DNA of 64,000 nt from Enterococcus phoeniculicola ATCC BAA-412 (GCF_000407505.1 NZ_ASWE01000002.1:248001-312000), one strand, 5' to 3'; positions 9,156 to 18,905 are shown, numbered from the stretch's first letter. Made by a program: numbers and translations. The notes: generated by a model not told the origin, from the letters alone.

Positions 9156-9214
9156 TCAAAGTTATCTATTCTTTCTCTTTTTTGATTTCAAATTAAAGAG
9201 AAGAAGTGAATCTT

Positions 9215-9601
9215 ATGGAAGAAAAAGACAGTAAGGTAGAAGCACAGTTGATAAAATACTTCCAAAAAGTGGTCATGCATACAGCTATTAATTACTACAA
9301 AAGAAGAGCAAGAATTATCGAAAATGAACTGTTAGTTGAAGATAGTCTAGGTGAAATTCTTGAAGGTAAAGAAGGGGTTGCTATTGCTAGCATTGTTGTT
9401 TTGGGGATTCCTTTAGAGATAGATAATGAGAAATTAATAGAGAAATTAAAAAAGATTAAGGAAAAAGAACAGATTTTTCTAATTGAAAAATTTATCTTCG
9501 GAAAAACTGATAAAGAAATCGGGAAAGAACTTGGCATTACGCGGCAAGGTGTTACAAATTTAAAATTACGACTTTATCGAAAATTTCGTAGAACACTCTA
9601 A
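9215..9601 (+). CDS. Sigma-70-like regulator of Tn916-type elements (Orf7-like)
   Basis: About 128 residues from ATG 9215; GTG 9206, in frame, is an alternative start. The N-terminus VEAQLIKYFQKVVMHTAINYYKRRAR is typical of the small sigma-like proteins of Tn916-family elements. The C-terminus carries a sigma region-4 HTH (DKEIGKELGITRQGVTNLKLRLYRKFRRTL). Such proteins usually control transfer or excision genes. The following genes are Orf8-like, excisionase-like and integrase, the same order as the regulatory end of Tn916 relatives. Confidence 0.78.
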   Translation: MEEKDSKVEAQLIKYFQKVVMHTAINYYKRRARIIENELLVEDSLGEILEGKEGVAIASIVVLGIPLEIDNEKLIEKLKKIKEKEQIFLIEKFIFGKTDKEIGKELGITRQGVTNLKLRLYRKFRRTL

Positions 9602-9688
9602 AATCCTCCAGAAACAAAACAGTTTTATTCGTGGTCCTCCTACTCCAATACTGAAGTTATTGAGAAGAATTAGTTAGGAGGAAAAGAG

Positions 9689-9883
9689 ATGGATAGTATT
9701 GAAAATTTATTCATTCAAGCTAAAAATGGAAACAACGAATCAAAGATGAAACTAATTGAAAGATTTAATCCACTCTTGTGGAAATACGCATCAAATCGTG
9801 GACGATATGATGAAGATTGTTATCAGGAATGTGTATTAGCCATGTTAATTTCTATAGACAAGTTTGTTGTGGGAAAAGAATAA
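9689..9883 (+). CDS. Orf8-like helix-turn-helix protein of conjugative transposons
   Basis: A 64-residue protein with RBS AGGAGG before ATG 9689. The sequence (LFIQAKNGNNESKMKLIERFNPLLWKYA, then DEDCYQECVLAMLISIDKF) resembles the HTH_16-type small proteins found beside the Orf7-like sigma factor in Tn916-family elements. It looks like a region-2-like partner that pairs with the upstream protein. It is followed at once by a strong terminator. Confidence 0.75.
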   Translation: MDSIENLFIQAKNGNNESKMKLIERFNPLLWKYASNRGRYDEDCYQECVLAMLISIDKFVVGKE

Positions 9884-9886
9884 ACT

Positions 9887-9931
9887 AAAAATAGACGTGA
9901 TTTGAGAAATAATCAAATTACGTCTATTTTT
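9887..9931. terminator. Bidirectional terminator
   Basis: A 19-bp stem (9887-9905 with 9913-9931) contains one G-T wobble and a 7-base loop. A-run and T-run feet at the two ends allow termination on both strands. Confidence 0.8.
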
Positions 9932-10072
9932 GTAGCTTTTGACTATGTGGGGAACTGGTATTAATAAGTCATAAAATAGTTCTTTGAAAAATGAATATGC
10001 CCCTCAAGATGCTGATCAGAAGAAAATGAAATAATTAGTTTAATTGATTAAAAAAGATGGGAAGGGATAAAG

Positions 10073-10288
10073 TTGGAAGAATTAAATAAAGAATGGACTA
10101 CTAAGAAGGGATTGATGGTTAAATACGAATTTTTGAATATCAATACACTAAATCATTGGTTAATGGAGATGCGTGGAAATAGGGAGTTTCGGAAGTACGT
10201 TGTTAATCCAACACCAAAACTTGTGTGGATAAATTTAGAAGGGTTCCATCAATTTTTGTTATACAAACAACACAAAAATTATAAGTAA
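10073..10288 (+). CDS. Excisionase-like DNA-binding protein
   Basis: A 71-residue basic protein. TTG 10073 is the likely start, with GAAGGGA 10061-10067 upstream. The sequence (TTKKGLMVKYEFLNINTLNHWLMEM, then KLVWINLEGFHQFLLYKQHKN) fits a small winged-helix excisionase or regulator. It sits 103 bases before an integrase, the usual xis-int arrangement. Xis proteins bend DNA to direct the integrase toward excision. The family call rests on size, fold impression and context. Confidence 0.65.
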   Translation: MEELNKEWTTKKGLMVKYEFLNINTLNHWLMEMRGNREFRKYVVNPTPKLVWINLEGFHQFLLYKQHKNYK

Positions 10289-10391
10289 CGACAAGTAAAT
10301 TGTGGTACAATGTTGAAAGGAAATTAATGCTTATCGATACTTTTTTTGTGTGCTGTATTAACTCAAACAATCATGTGGGAGTGATTACAAC

Positions 10392-11885
10392 ATGGTATCA
10401 CATACAAAATTACCTAGCGGAAATTATCAAGTGTTAACTAGATATACAGATCCTTTAACGGGTCAAAGAAAAAAAGCGACTGTCACTTATGTAGGTACTA
10501 CAAGAAAGGCCAAGAGGAACGCTGAAAGACTTCTTGATGAGAAGGTGGATGAACTTATCTCTGAACGTCAATATGATGTTAAAGAGCGAATTACGACGTT
10601 TAAGGAATTAGCTGATCATTGGTTTGAATTCTGGCAAGTAGGGGTGAGTCCACAGACCAAAAAAAGAGAAGAACTGGTTTTGCGAAGAGTAAACGAAATC
10701 ATAGAACCGGATATTTTGGTGAATCGTATGACTCCGTTACTATTAGAGCACTTACTTAATGATTATCAACAAACCTATGATTCTTCATACTCTACAATGA
10801 TTCACATTAAAAGTACATTAAACAAAATTTTTAGATTTAGTGTGAAACATGGCCTACTTAATTATACTCCTATGTCGGCAGTAGAGCTAAACATGACTCG
10901 AGAAAAAAGACAAGAAGTCAGAAAAAAAAGGAAAAAGAAGTATTTAGAGCCGTATGAATTGAACGCTTTTTTTTCAGAAATCAAAAAGAGATTGAATCAG
11001 AATTATTTTTATTTAACTGTTTTTTTAGTTTACTCAGGTGTGAGAATTGGGGAAGCTGGCGCCTTAACAAAAGACGATTTTGATTTCACTAAAAATACGG
11101 TATCCATTACTAAAAATCTTCTGCATGAATGTGGGTATGTATATGGACCGCCGAAAACAGAGGAATCAGAACGCACCATTCTTTTGCCAAACAATGCAAT
11201 GAAGATTGTTAAGCAAGCTATTCGTAGTAGTGAAGAACTAACCACTCGTTATACGAAGCGACCATGGAAAACGTATGTTGCTACAGAATCAATTTTTAGA
11301 ACACTATCTGGAGCCCCAATCACTTCTCAGAGTTTCAGAGGGGTCATTGCACGAGTAGAAAGAAGTCTTTTGTCAAACTGTGAAACCTTGTACGGATTCA
11401 AGTGGGTCAAACATGTGACGCCCCACTCTTTTAGGTACATCAACATAACGTATTTAAAAGATAGCGAGGGAGTAGATATAAAAGCGGTACAATCACATGT
11501 AGGACATGTAGATATTCAAACGACATTAGGCATTTATGCGCAATCTTCGTTAGTAGGGGAAAAGAAATTAGTAGCAGCTATGGAGAAATGGGATGAGGGA
11601 GAAAATTGGCTAAGTATCTCGCCACCCGTCCACTATAATGAGTATTCTACGAAATTAGAAACAGAACTATTAAATTGTTCAAACGAGACAGAACTCTTTT
11701 TTTCACTAAAAAGTTTCAAAGAAGTTTTAGGCTTAAGTGAAATGTATTCACCCAGACATATAAGCGGAAATATCTTACCTCGATTGAAAAAAGATTTACT
11801 TGAACACTACAGGCTGTTTGACATTCGACCAGTCTACGGGGACAGAAACAGAGTTTTGGGCTACACCATTTCATGGGAAAAATAA
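10392..11885 (+). CDS. Tyrosine integrase with C-terminal winged-helix-like extension
   Basis: A 497-residue tyrosine recombinase. The N-terminus is an AP2-like arm-binding domain (SGNYQVLTRYTDPLTGQRKK), followed by a SAM-like core-binding domain at about 65-165. The catalytic domain has Arg218 (GVRIGEA), His345 and Arg348 (HSFR), the GHV box and nucleophile Tyr382 (GIYAQ). Tn916-type integrases end shortly after the tyrosine. This one continues for about 100 residues (FKEVLGLSEMYSPRHISGNI, then NRVLGYTISWEK), resembling the second winged helix of Rep_3 replication initiators. It lies at the right end of a degraded element, 104 bases before rbgA. Confidence 0.88.
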   Translation: MVSHTKLPSGNYQVLTRYTDPLTGQRKKATVTYVGTTRKAKRNAERLLDEKVDELISERQYDVKERITTFKELADHWFEFWQVGVSPQTKKREELVLRRVNEIIEPDILVNRMTPLLLEHLLNDYQQTYDSSYSTMIHIKSTLNKIFRFSVKHGLLNYTPMSAVELNMTREKRQEVRKKRKKKYLEPYELNAFFSEIKKRLNQNYFYLTVFLVYSGVRIGEAGALTKDDFDFTKNTVSITKNLLHECGYVYGPPKTEESERTILLPNNAMKIVKQAIRSSEELTTRYTKRPWKTYVATESIFRTLSGAPITSQSFRGVIARVERSLLSNCETLYGFKWVKHVTPHSFRYINITYLKDSEGVDIKAVQSHVGHVDIQTTLGIYAQSSLVGEKKLVAAMEKWDEGENWLSISPPVHYNEYSTKLETELLNCSNETELFFSLKSFKEVLGLSEMYSPRHISGNILPRLKKDLLEHYRLFDIRPVYGDRNRVLGYTISWEK

Positions 11886-11895
11886 AAAACTAAAT

Positions 11896-11915
11896 TGTCC
11901 CATGTCTGTCCCATG
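11896..11915. repeat. Paired TGTCCCATG motif beside int
   Basis: TGTCCCATG occurs at 11896-11904 and again at 11907-11915, an 11-base period, immediately after the integrase stop. Its position and spacing fit arm-type binding sites for the integrase N-terminal domain. No matching pair was found on the left side. Confidence 0.45.
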
Positions 11916-11989
11916 AAGGCCCTTTTTCTCGTAACTGCGGAAACAGAGTAGGGAAAAAGGTTGATACAATAAGGAGGTGACTAGTCAAT

Positions 11990-12838
11990 ATGACTATTCA
12001 ATGGTTCCCAGGCCACATGGCGAAGGCTCGCCGTGAGGTTTCTGAAAAATTAAAGTTTGTTGATATTGTTTTTGAACTTGTTGATGCGAGATTACCTCTA
12101 TCTTCAAGAAATCCTATGATGGATCAAATTATTCAGCAAAAGCCTCGTCTGGTGTTATTAAATAAAGCAGACTTAGCAGATCCGCATCAAACAAAGCTAT
12201 GGCAAGGGTATTTTCAAGAAAAGGGTTTTGTTACATTAGCGATTAATGCACAAGATAACAAAGGGGTTAAAAATATTGTTCCTTCAGCAAAGATTGCTTT
12301 AAAAGAAAAAATTGAGCGTGACCGGGCAAGAGGACTTAAACCTAGAGCGATTCGCGCAATGGTTATCGGCATTCCTAACGTCGGAAAGTCGACGTTGATG
12401 AATCGTTTGGTTGGAAAAAAGATTGCTCAAACTGGAAACAAACCTGGTGTAACAAAAGGGCAACAGTGGCTACGTTCTGGAACAGAACTTGAATTATTAG
12501 ATACTCCAGGGATTTTATGGCCCAAGTTTGAAGATCCGGAAATTGGTAAACGACTTGCCTTGACAGGAGCGATTAAAGACCAATTAATTCATTTAGATGA
12601 TATGGCATTGTATGGTCTAGATTTTTTTGCCCGCTACTATCCTGGACGTCTTTCTGAGAGGTATCAGCTTACGCAAGAACAAGAAAAAGAACTGGCTCCA
12701 GAGTTATTGATGACGATTAGTCAAAAACGTGGATTTCGTGAAGACTATGATCGTGCCAGTGAAATGATTGTTTTTGAAATTCGTAGTGGAAAGTTAGGGA
12801 GTTATACGTTAGATCGCTATGAGGAGTATGATAAGTAG
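11990..12838 (+). CDS. rbgA: Ribosome biogenesis GTPase RbgA (YlqF)
   Basis: A 282-residue circularly permuted GTPase. G4 NKAD is at 58-61, G1 GIPNVGKS at 127-134 and G3 DTPG at 171-174, in the permuted order of the YlqF/YawG group. The N-terminus WFPGHMAKA is a family hallmark. It acts late in 50S subunit assembly. RBS AAGGAGGTGA is at 11971-11980. rnhB starts on the base after its stop, so the two are translationally linked, as in other Firmicutes. Confidence 0.97.
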   Translation: MTIQWFPGHMAKARREVSEKLKFVDIVFELVDARLPLSSRNPMMDQIIQQKPRLVLLNKADLADPHQTKLWQGYFQEKGFVTLAINAQDNKGVKNIVPSAKIALKEKIERDRARGLKPRAIRAMVIGIPNVGKSTLMNRLVGKKIAQTGNKPGVTKGQQWLRSGTELELLDTPGILWPKFEDPEIGKRLALTGAIKDQLIHLDDMALYGLDFFARYYPGRLSERYQLTQEQEKELAPELLMTISQKRGFREDYDRASEMIVFEIRSGKLGSYTLDRYEEYDK

Positions 12839-13609
12839 ATGAAAGCAGAGTCTATTGCAGAAATTAAGAAAAACTTGTCCGCCATTACAACAAGTGAGCA
12901 TGAATACGTTGAAAGCTTACGTAAGGATACTAGAGCAGGTGTTCAAACTGCGTTGAAACAGTTTGATAGGAAAATAGAAAAGCAGGCTCAGTTACTCAAA
13001 AAATTACAAGAAATGAGTGAATTTGAAGAACAAGCCTATCAAGAAGGTTATCAGTCTATTGCAGGAATCGATGAGGTTGGAAGAGGACCGTTAGCTGGTC
13101 CTGTTATTGCAGCGGCAGTTGTTCTACCAAAAAATTGTGATATATTGGGGTTAAACGACTCAAAGCAGCTCTCGGAGGCTAAGCGCGATCAGTTGTTTGA
13201 TGAAATTAATGAAAAAGCGGTAGCAATTGGTGTTGGCTTAGTTGATCAATCAGAAATAGATAGGATAAATATTTATCAAGCAAGTAAAAAAGCAATGATG
13301 TTGGCTGTAGAGAAATTGGCTGTTCAGCCAGATTTTCTTTTAGTAGACGCTATGACCCTCCCAACACAAACCAGCCAACAAAGCTTGATAAAAGGAGATG
13401 CTCGTTCCATCTCTATAGCTGCTGCAAGTATCATTGCAAAAGTAACACGAGATCGTTTAATGAAGGAATACAGTGTGGTTTATCCTTATTACGGTTTTGA
13501 ACGAAATGCGGGTTATGGAACTAAAGAACACTTACTTGCGCTAGAAACGCATGGAATCACACCTATTCATCGTTTAACCTTTGCACCTGTAAAAAATTAT
13601 ATAAAATAA
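12839..13609 (+). CDS. rnhB: Ribonuclease HII
   Basis: A 256-residue RNase HII that removes RNA from RNA-DNA hybrids and misincorporated ribonucleotides. The catalytic motif GIDEVGRGPLAGP places Asp78 and Glu79; the third acidic residue is Asp170 (LVDAMTLP). The about 70-residue N-terminal extension before the catalytic domain is normal for Gram-positive RnhB. The ATG directly abuts the rbgA stop, with GAGGAG inside rbgA as RBS. Confidence 0.97.
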   Translation: MKAESIAEIKKNLSAITTSEHEYVESLRKDTRAGVQTALKQFDRKIEKQAQLLKKLQEMSEFEEQAYQEGYQSIAGIDEVGRGPLAGPVIAAAVVLPKNCDILGLNDSKQLSEAKRDQLFDEINEKAVAIGVGLVDQSEIDRINIYQASKKAMMLAVEKLAVQPDFLLVDAMTLPTQTSQQSLIKGDARSISIAAASIIAKVTRDRLMKEYSVVYPYYGFERNAGYGTKEHLLALETHGITPIHRLTFAPVKNYIK

Positions 13610-13672
13610 AAGAAATGCTCTTTTTTTGCGAATACTTATTTTGATGAGTATAGAGAAAGAAGGGTATTTTTT

Positions 13673-14539
13673 ATGTATGAATTAGAAAATTTGCTGTTTA
13701 AATTGATATTTTGTCGGGGAATTCGATTAAATGGCTGCTGGCAGTTAATTAAATATGCGCTGGAAAAGCAATACACTCATTTCACAATGGAAGAAATTTT
13801 ATATTTTGTGGTAGATAGACAACATCAAAAAGCTTTTCGAGATTCATGGTCGGATCTCTCTGATGAGTTTATTCAGCAAAAGAAACAGGAACATTGTTAT
13901 TTATTTTGTTTGAATGAAGAGTATCCTGAAATGTTATTAGAGATTCCCTATCCGCCTATTTTTTTGTTTTATAAAGGGGACTTAAGATTCTTAATGGAAA
14001 AGAAGATTGCTTTTGTTGGCGCACGAGAAGCGACGGGGTATGGGAGACGTGTGGTTCATAGACTTCTTCCTGAACTAGTAAAAGAACAATTCGTGATTAT
14101 TAGCGGTTTAGCAAAGGGCATTGATACAGAGAGCCACAGAAAAGTTCTTTCGTTAGGAGGAAAGACAATCGGTGTGATTGGTACAGGGCTTGACAATTGT
14201 TATCCAGAATCATCTAGAGAACTTCAAGAAGAGATTGCAACAAACCATTTATTACTCTCTGAGTATCCAGATGGAACTGGACCAAGACGACATCATTTTC
14301 CCATGAGAAATCGAATCATTGCAGGACTTTCTTTAGGCGCTTGCATAATTGAAGCGAAACAAAGAAGCGGTTCTTTAATTACAGCTCAGATGGCTTTGGA
14401 ATATGGCAGGGAGGTTTTTGCTGTTCCTGGAGAGATTTTATCAGGCTATTCAGATGGCTGCCATAATCTGATTCAAGATGGCGCAAAATGTGTGTGTTCA
14501 GCAAAAGATATTTTAGAAGAATTAACTAATTTTTCGTAA
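13673..14539 (+). CDS. dprA: DNA-processing protein DprA/Smf
   Basis: A 288-residue DprA, close to the usual length. The Rossmann-like core carries FVGAREATGYGRRVV, ISGLAKGIDTESHR, VIGTGLDNCYP and RNRIIAGLS, all conserved DprA signatures. It loads RecA onto incoming single-stranded DNA during transformation and is widely conserved even in bacteria not known to be competent. It lies between rnhB and topA in the standard Firmicute order. Confidence 0.95.
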   Translation: MYELENLLFKLIFCRGIRLNGCWQLIKYALEKQYTHFTMEEILYFVVDRQHQKAFRDSWSDLSDEFIQQKKQEHCYLFCLNEEYPEMLLEIPYPPIFLFYKGDLRFLMEKKIAFVGAREATGYGRRVVHRLLPELVKEQFVIISGLAKGIDTESHRKVLSLGGKTIGVIGTGLDNCYPESSRELQEEIATNHLLLSEYPDGTGPRRHHFPMRNRIIAGLSLGACIIEAKQRSGSLITAQMALEYGREVFAVPGEILSGYSDGCHNLIQDGAKCVCSAKDILEELTNFS

Positions 14540-14556
14540 CTAGAGAAATTACTTCC

Positions 14557-14585
14557 TTGACAAACCTTTTTTGAATAGATATGAT
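14557..14585 (+). promoter_or_regulatory. Sigma-A promoter of topA
   Basis: TTGACA at 14557-14562 and TATGAT at 14580-14585 are separated by exactly 17 bases, 75 bases before the topA start. This is the clearest housekeeping promoter in the window. Confidence 0.75.
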
Positions 14586-14659
14586 AGGCTACGATTTGTG
14601 AGTTTTTTTACACATATATATAGTAGGAACTCGAAACGCGAAAGGAGTCCATCCGTGTA

Positions 14660-16738
14660 ATGGCCTATAAATATTTAGTAATCGTAGAATCACCAGCAAA
14701 AGCAAAAACAATTGAAAAGTATTTAGGAAGAAACTATAAGGTAATGGCTAGTGTTGGTCATATCCGAGATTTGCCAAAAAGTAAAATGGGGATTGATGTT
14801 GAAAACAACTATGAACCCCACTATATTTCAATTCGCGGAAAAGGCGATGTAATAAAAAGTTTAAAAGCTGCAGCAAAAAAAGCAGAAAAAGTCTTTCTCG
14901 CAAGTGACCCGGATAGAGAAGGAGAAGCAATTGCCTGGCATTTAGCTTATTTATTAGGATTAGATTTATCTGAAAAAAATCGTGTTGTGTTTAATGAGAT
15001 TACAAAAGAAGCGGTGAAGGCCGCATTTAAAGAACCAAAAACAATTGATGTTGATTTAGTTGATGCACAGCAAGCTAGGCGTGTCCTTGATCGATTAGTT
15101 GGCTATTCCATCAGTCCAATCCTTTGGCGAAAAGTGAAAAAAGGATTGAGTGCGGGTCGTGTACAATCTGTTGCGTTGAAGATTATTATTGATCGTGAAA
15201 AAGAAATTCGTGCGTTTGTTCCAGAAGAATACTGGAGTATTGACGGAAACTTTAAAAAAGAAAAGAAAAAATTCAAAGCGAATTTCTGGGGTGTGGATGG
15301 TAAAAAGAAAAAATTACCAAACGCAGAAGCAGTTAAAGAAGTAACACAGAAAATTACAGGAAAAGATTTTGATGTTACAAAAGTTGAGAAAAAAGAACGC
15401 AAACGAAATCCTGCACTTCCATTTACAACAAGTAGCCTGCAACAAGAAGCCGCTCGTAAGTTGAATTTTCGTACAAGAAAAACAATGATGGTTGCGCAAC
15501 AACTGTATGAAGGAATTGCTTTAGGAAAACAGGGAACAGTTGGTTTAATCACTTACATGCGTACAGATTCAACACGTATAGCGGATAGTGCTAAAAATGA
15601 AGCAGCTGAATTTATTGAAACCACTTATGGAAAAGAATTTTCAGTTCATGGTGGGAGAAAAGCGAAGAATGCACAGGGCGCACAAGATGCCCATGAGGCA
15701 GTTCGTCCATCGAGCGTATTACGAACACCTGATGAAATGAAAAAATACTTAGACAAAGATCAATTGAAGCTCTATACACTTATTTGGTCTCGATTTGTGG
15801 CAAGCCAAATGACCCCTGCTGTTTTAGATACAATGAAAGTCACATTGGCACATAATGGCGTTATTTTTATTGCCAATGGATCAAAAGTAAAATTCAAAGG
15901 GTTTATGCAAGTCTATGTAGAAGGTAGAGATGACGGCAAAGAAGATAAAGAAAATATTTTACCTGACTTACAAGTAGGCGATGTGGTAAATTCAGTTGAT
16001 ATTGAACCAAAACAGCACTTTACTCAACCACCTGCTCGATTCAGTGAGGCTACACTAATCAAAGCATTGGAAGAAAATGGCGTGGGTCGTCCATCTACTT
16101 ATGCACCCACGTTAGATACGATCCAACGAAGATATTACGTGAAGCTTGCTCAAAAGCGATTTGAGCCAACTGAACTAGGCGAAATTGTCAATTCTCTAAT
16201 TGTTGATTTCTTCCCTCAAATTGTCGATATTCATTTTACTGCAGGTATGGAAGGCGATTTAGATAAAGTGGAAGAAGGAAAAGAGGACTGGATTAAAGTT
16301 GTTGACCGCTTCTACAAACCATTTGAAGTTGAATTAACAAATGCAGAAGAAAAGATTGAGAAGATTCAAATTAAAGATGAACCCGCTGGATTTGATTGTG
16401 ATTTATGTGGTCATCCTATGGTAATCAAGTTAGGAAAATACGGGAAGTTTTACGCATGTAGCAATTTCCCTGATTGTCGAAATACAAAGCCAATTATTAA
16501 AGAAATTGGTGTCATTTGTCCTGTGTGTCATGAAGGACAAGTCGTTGAAAGAAAATCGAAGAAAAACCGTATTTTCTTTGGCTGTAGTCGATACCCTGAA
16601 TGTGAATTTACTTCTTGGGACAAACCAGTTGGGAGAGATTGTCCAAAATGCGGGAAGTATCTGGTTGAAAAGAAAGTTAAAGGTGGAAAGCAAGTCGTCT
16701 GCGTAAATGGTGACTATGAAGAAAACGTACAAAAATAA
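14660..16738 (+). CDS. topA: DNA topoisomerase I
   Basis: A 692-residue type IA topoisomerase that relaxes negative supercoils. The TOPRIM domain begins [17 protein letters not shown] with [12 protein letters not shown]. Nucleophile Tyr299 lies in [10 protein letters not shown]. Three C-terminal zinc-ribbon-like repeats follow (CDLCGHP...CSNFPDC, CPVCHEG...CSRYPEC, CPKCGKY); the last lacks a clear second cysteine pair. RBS AAAGGAG is at 14641-14647. Confidence 0.97.
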   Translation: MAYKYLVIVESPAKAKTIEKYLGRNYKVMASVGHIRDLPKSKMGIDVENNYEPHYISIRGKGDVIKSLKAAAKKAEKVFLASDPDREGEAIAWHLAYLLGLDLSEKNRVVFNEITKEAVKAAFKEPKTIDVDLVDAQQARRVLDRLVGYSISPILWRKVKKGLSAGRVQSVALKIIIDREKEIRAFVPEEYWSIDGNFKKEKKKFKANFWGVDGKKKKLPNAEAVKEVTQKITGKDFDVTKVEKKERKRNPALPFTTSSLQQEAARKLNFRTRKTMMVAQQLYEGIALGKQGTVGLITYMRTDSTRIADSAKNEAAEFIETTYGKEFSVHGGRKAKNAQGAQDAHEAVRPSSVLRTPDEMKKYLDKDQLKLYTLIWSRFVASQMTPAVLDTMKVTLAHNGVIFIANGSKVKFKGFMQVYVEGRDDGKEDKENILPDLQVGDVVNSVDIEPKQHFTQPPARFSEATLIKALEENGVGRPSTYAPTLDTIQRRYYVKLAQKRFEPTELGEIVNSLIVDFFPQIVDIHFTAGMEGDLDKVEEGKEDWIKVVDRFYKPFEVELTNAEEKIEKIQIKDEPAGFDCDLCGHPMVIKLGKYGKFYACSNFPDCRNTKPIIKEIGVICPVCHEGQVVERKSKKNRIFFGCSRYPECEFTSWDKPVGRDCPKCGKYLVEKKVKGGKQVVCVNGDYEENVQK

Positions 16739-16779
16739 TTATTATGAGTGTGAATATATTTTTAGAAAAGAGGGATTCG

Positions 16780-18084
16780 ATGGTTCAGACAGTAAATGTT
16801 ATTGGCGCTGGCTTAGCAGGAAGTGAGGCTGCTTGGCAAATTGCTCAATCGGGTGTTCCAGTTCGACTTTATGAAATGCGTCCAGTGAAGTCTACAGAAG
16901 CACATCAAACAGATAATTTTGCAGAGTTGGTTTGTTCAAACTCGTTGAGAGGAAATAGTTTAGCTAATGCAGTTGGCTTATTAAAAGAAGAAATGAGACG
17001 ATTAAATTCAGTTGTCATCACTTCTGCTGATCAAACGGCAGTTCCTGCAGGTGGGGCATTGGCGGTAGATAGAGATAGCTTTTCCCAGACTATTACGCAG
17101 CGCGTAAAAGAACATCCAATGGTAACAGTGGTAAATGAAGAAGTAACAGACATTCCAGAGGGAATAACAATTATTGCGACAGGGCCGTTGACCTCTGAGC
17201 CTTTAGCCGAAGCAATCAAAGAATTCAATGGTTCTGATGGATTTTATTTTTACGATGCGGCAGCGCCAATTTTAGATAAATCAACAATTAATATGGATAA
17301 GGTCTACCTGAAATCACGTTATGATAAAGGGGAGGCGGCGTATCTAAATTGTCCAATGACCGAAGAAGAATTTCATGCGTTTCATGATGCGCTAGTTAAT
17401 GCAGAGGTAGTTCCATTAAAGACCTTTGAAAAAGAAAAATATTTTGAGGGATGTATGCCAATCGAAGTGATGGCACAACGCGGACTTAAAACAATGCTTT
17501 TTGGACCAATGAAGCCAGTTGGTCTGGAAGACCCTAAAACTGGGAAACGCCCTTATGCTGTTATTCAGTTGAGACAAGATAACGCTGCGGCCTCTCTTTA
17601 TAACATTGTTGGATTTCAGACGCATTTAAAATGGGGAGAGCAAAAACGTGTATTCCAAATGATTCCTGGATTAGAGAATGCTGAATTTGTACGTTATGGT
17701 GTTATGCACCGTAATAGTTTTATGAATTCACCTGAACTATTGGAACCAACCTACCAATCCAAAAAACGTGATAACTTATTTTTCGCAGGTCAAATGACAG
17801 GTGTTGAAGGATATGTTGAAAGCGCAGCTAGCGGACTTCTTGCAGGAATTAATGCGGCACGTTTAGCAAAAGAAGAAGCACCAGTGATTTTCCCTAGAGA
17901 GACAGCTATGGGAAGTATGGCGTATTATATTACGCACGCGGAAGGAAAACATTTCCAACCGATGAACGCAAACTATGGTTTATTTCCTGAATTACCCGAA
18001 AGAATCCGGGATAAAAAATCGCGTTATGAAGCAATTGCAGCACGCGCACTAGAAGCAAATGAAGAAGTAAAGTCGACATTGTAA
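16780..18084 (+). CDS. trmFO: tRNA (uracil-5-)-methyltransferase TrmFO
   Basis: I chose ATG 16780, with AGAGGG just upstream and the protein beginning [18 protein letters not shown], as in the family. An upstream in-frame ATG at 16744 would add 12 non-homologous residues. The 434-residue flavoprotein uses methylenetetrahydrofolate to make m5U54 in tRNA. The FAD dinucleotide-binding glycines are at 9-14; CSNSLRGN and [13 protein letters not shown] are family motifs. It follows topA in the typical Firmicute order and is followed by a terminator. Confidence 0.96.
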   Translation: MVQTVNVIGAGLAGSEAAWQIAQSGVPVRLYEMRPVKSTEAHQTDNFAELVCSNSLRGNSLANAVGLLKEEMRRLNSVVITSADQTAVPAGGALAVDRDSFSQTITQRVKEHPMVTVVNEEVTDIPEGITIIATGPLTSEPLAEAIKEFNGSDGFYFYDAAAPILDKSTINMDKVYLKSRYDKGEAAYLNCPMTEEEFHAFHDALVNAEVVPLKTFEKEKYFEGCMPIEVMAQRGLKTMLFGPMKPVGLEDPKTGKRPYAVIQLRQDNAAASLYNIVGFQTHLKWGEQKRVFQMIPGLENAEFVRYGVMHRNSFMNSPELLEPTYQSKKRDNLFFAGQMTGVEGYVESAASGLLAGINAARLAKEEAPVIFPRETAMGSMAYYITHAEGKHFQPMNANYGLFPELPERIRDKKSRYEAIAARALEANEEVKSTL

Positions 18085-18106
18085 TTTCGAAATTAGAATC
18101 GTAAAA

Positions 18107-18147
18107 TGGGGCAGGAGGGAAATTACCTTCTGGCCCACTATTTTTTT
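18107..18147 (+). terminator. Terminator after trmFO
   Basis: TGGGGCAGGAGG (18107-18118) pairs imperfectly with CCTTCTGGCCCA (18126-18137), with T7 at 18141-18147. It closes the topA-trmFO transcription unit. Confidence 0.75.
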
Positions 18148-18199
18148 ACTAAGTGTGTCATTTTGAAGTTGAAACTTAAGTAATGGAGGAGCTTGAATT

Positions 18200-18817
18200 A
18201 TGCCAAGTCAAACATTTCATAACTTGCCGGAAGCAAAAAAAGAGCGAATACTAACAGCCGCATTGAATGAGTTTTCGGTGCATCCTTTGAAAGAAGCACG
18301 TGTTTCAGCAATTATTGCAGAAGCAGAGATTTCAAGAGGAGCATTTTACAAATATTTTGAAAATTTAGAGGATCTATATATTTACTTTTATGATTATGCC
18401 AAGGTGGATGCGCATCAATTAATCTTTGATGTATTACAAGAAAATAATGGCGATTTATTTTTAGCTTTGAAGGATTATTTCCGTCAGATTCTTACTTGCT
18501 ACAGTCGAGAAATTTATGCAGACTATTATCGAATGATGCTCTTGCATGAGAGTGACTTTCAAAAGACTCCGAAAGTAGAAGAAATCGAAGCGAATTCTTC
18601 TTTGGAAATTCAAAAGAGATTCTTCCAACTAATCGATACAAAACAGCTGAAACTGGAAAATGGACGTGAGTATCAAGAATTTATCGTGTTTCTTACCACG
18701 ATTATGCATGATTTAATTAAAGATCATTTGATGGAACAACAGCCGATTGCAAAAACAACTGCTCAGTTTGAGCAGAGAATGCACTGGTTAGCTTATGGTA
18801 TACGTACAGTAGTATGA
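18200..18817 (+). CDS. TetR/AcrR family regulator
   Basis: A 205-residue regulator. The N-terminal TetR HTH reads RILTAALNEFSVHPLKEARVSAII then ISRGAFYKYFENLEDLY. The helical C-terminus is a ligand-binding domain with no recognisable ligand. It stands alone between the trmFO terminator and the xerC operon, so its target cannot be inferred from neighbours. RBS GGAGG precedes ATG 18200. Confidence 0.9.
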   Translation: MPSQTFHNLPEAKKERILTAALNEFSVHPLKEARVSAIIAEAEISRGAFYKYFENLEDLYIYFYDYAKVDAHQLIFDVLQENNGDLFLALKDYFRQILTCYSREIYADYYRMMLLHESDFQKTPKVEEIEANSSLEIQKRFFQLIDTKQLKLENGREYQEFIVFLTTIMHDLIKDHLMEQQPIAKTTAQFEQRMHWLAYGIRTVV

Positions 18818-18890
18818 TTTTTTAGAGAATCAATTGGCTGATTCTTATGAATGAATTGTGCCAATTGTGAACAAACTTTGAAATATTGAT

Positions 18891-18905
18891 TAAATTCTGA
18901 CAATT
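18891..18905. promoter_or_regulatory. Weak CodY-box-like site before xerC-hslVU-codY
   Basis: TAAATTCTGACAATT at 18891-18905 differs from the CodY consensus AATTTTCWGAAAATT at four of fifteen positions. Its place upstream of the operon that ends in codY would fit autoregulation. Confidence 0.25.

Larger units (their letters stand above)
8718..11920 (+). mobile_element. Remnant of an integrative element (Tn916-like regulatory/recombination module)
   Basis: Consecutive Orf7-like, Orf8-like, Xis-like and Int genes reproduce the recombination end of Tn916-family elements. No transfer, replication or cargo genes are present, and a decayed gene lies to the left. It therefore looks like a deleted ICE or a minimal mobilisable island. 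Limits are approximate. The right end is probably in the 104 bases between int and rbgA, and the left end was not located. Confidence 0.6.

Noticed and set aside
11920-11960. CCCTTTTTC and GGGAAAAAGG near rbgA as a terminator
   Set aside because: The loop is over 20 bases, and only about 8 pairs form without a T-tail. It is left unassigned.
11965-11970. TACAAT as a promoter -10 for rbgA
   Set aside because: The start site would fall inside the RBS, and there is no -35 box.
7741-11989. Direct-repeat att sites for the first integrase element
   Set aside because: No convincing matching pair was found by eye between the gap at 7.7-8.7 kb and the sequence after int.
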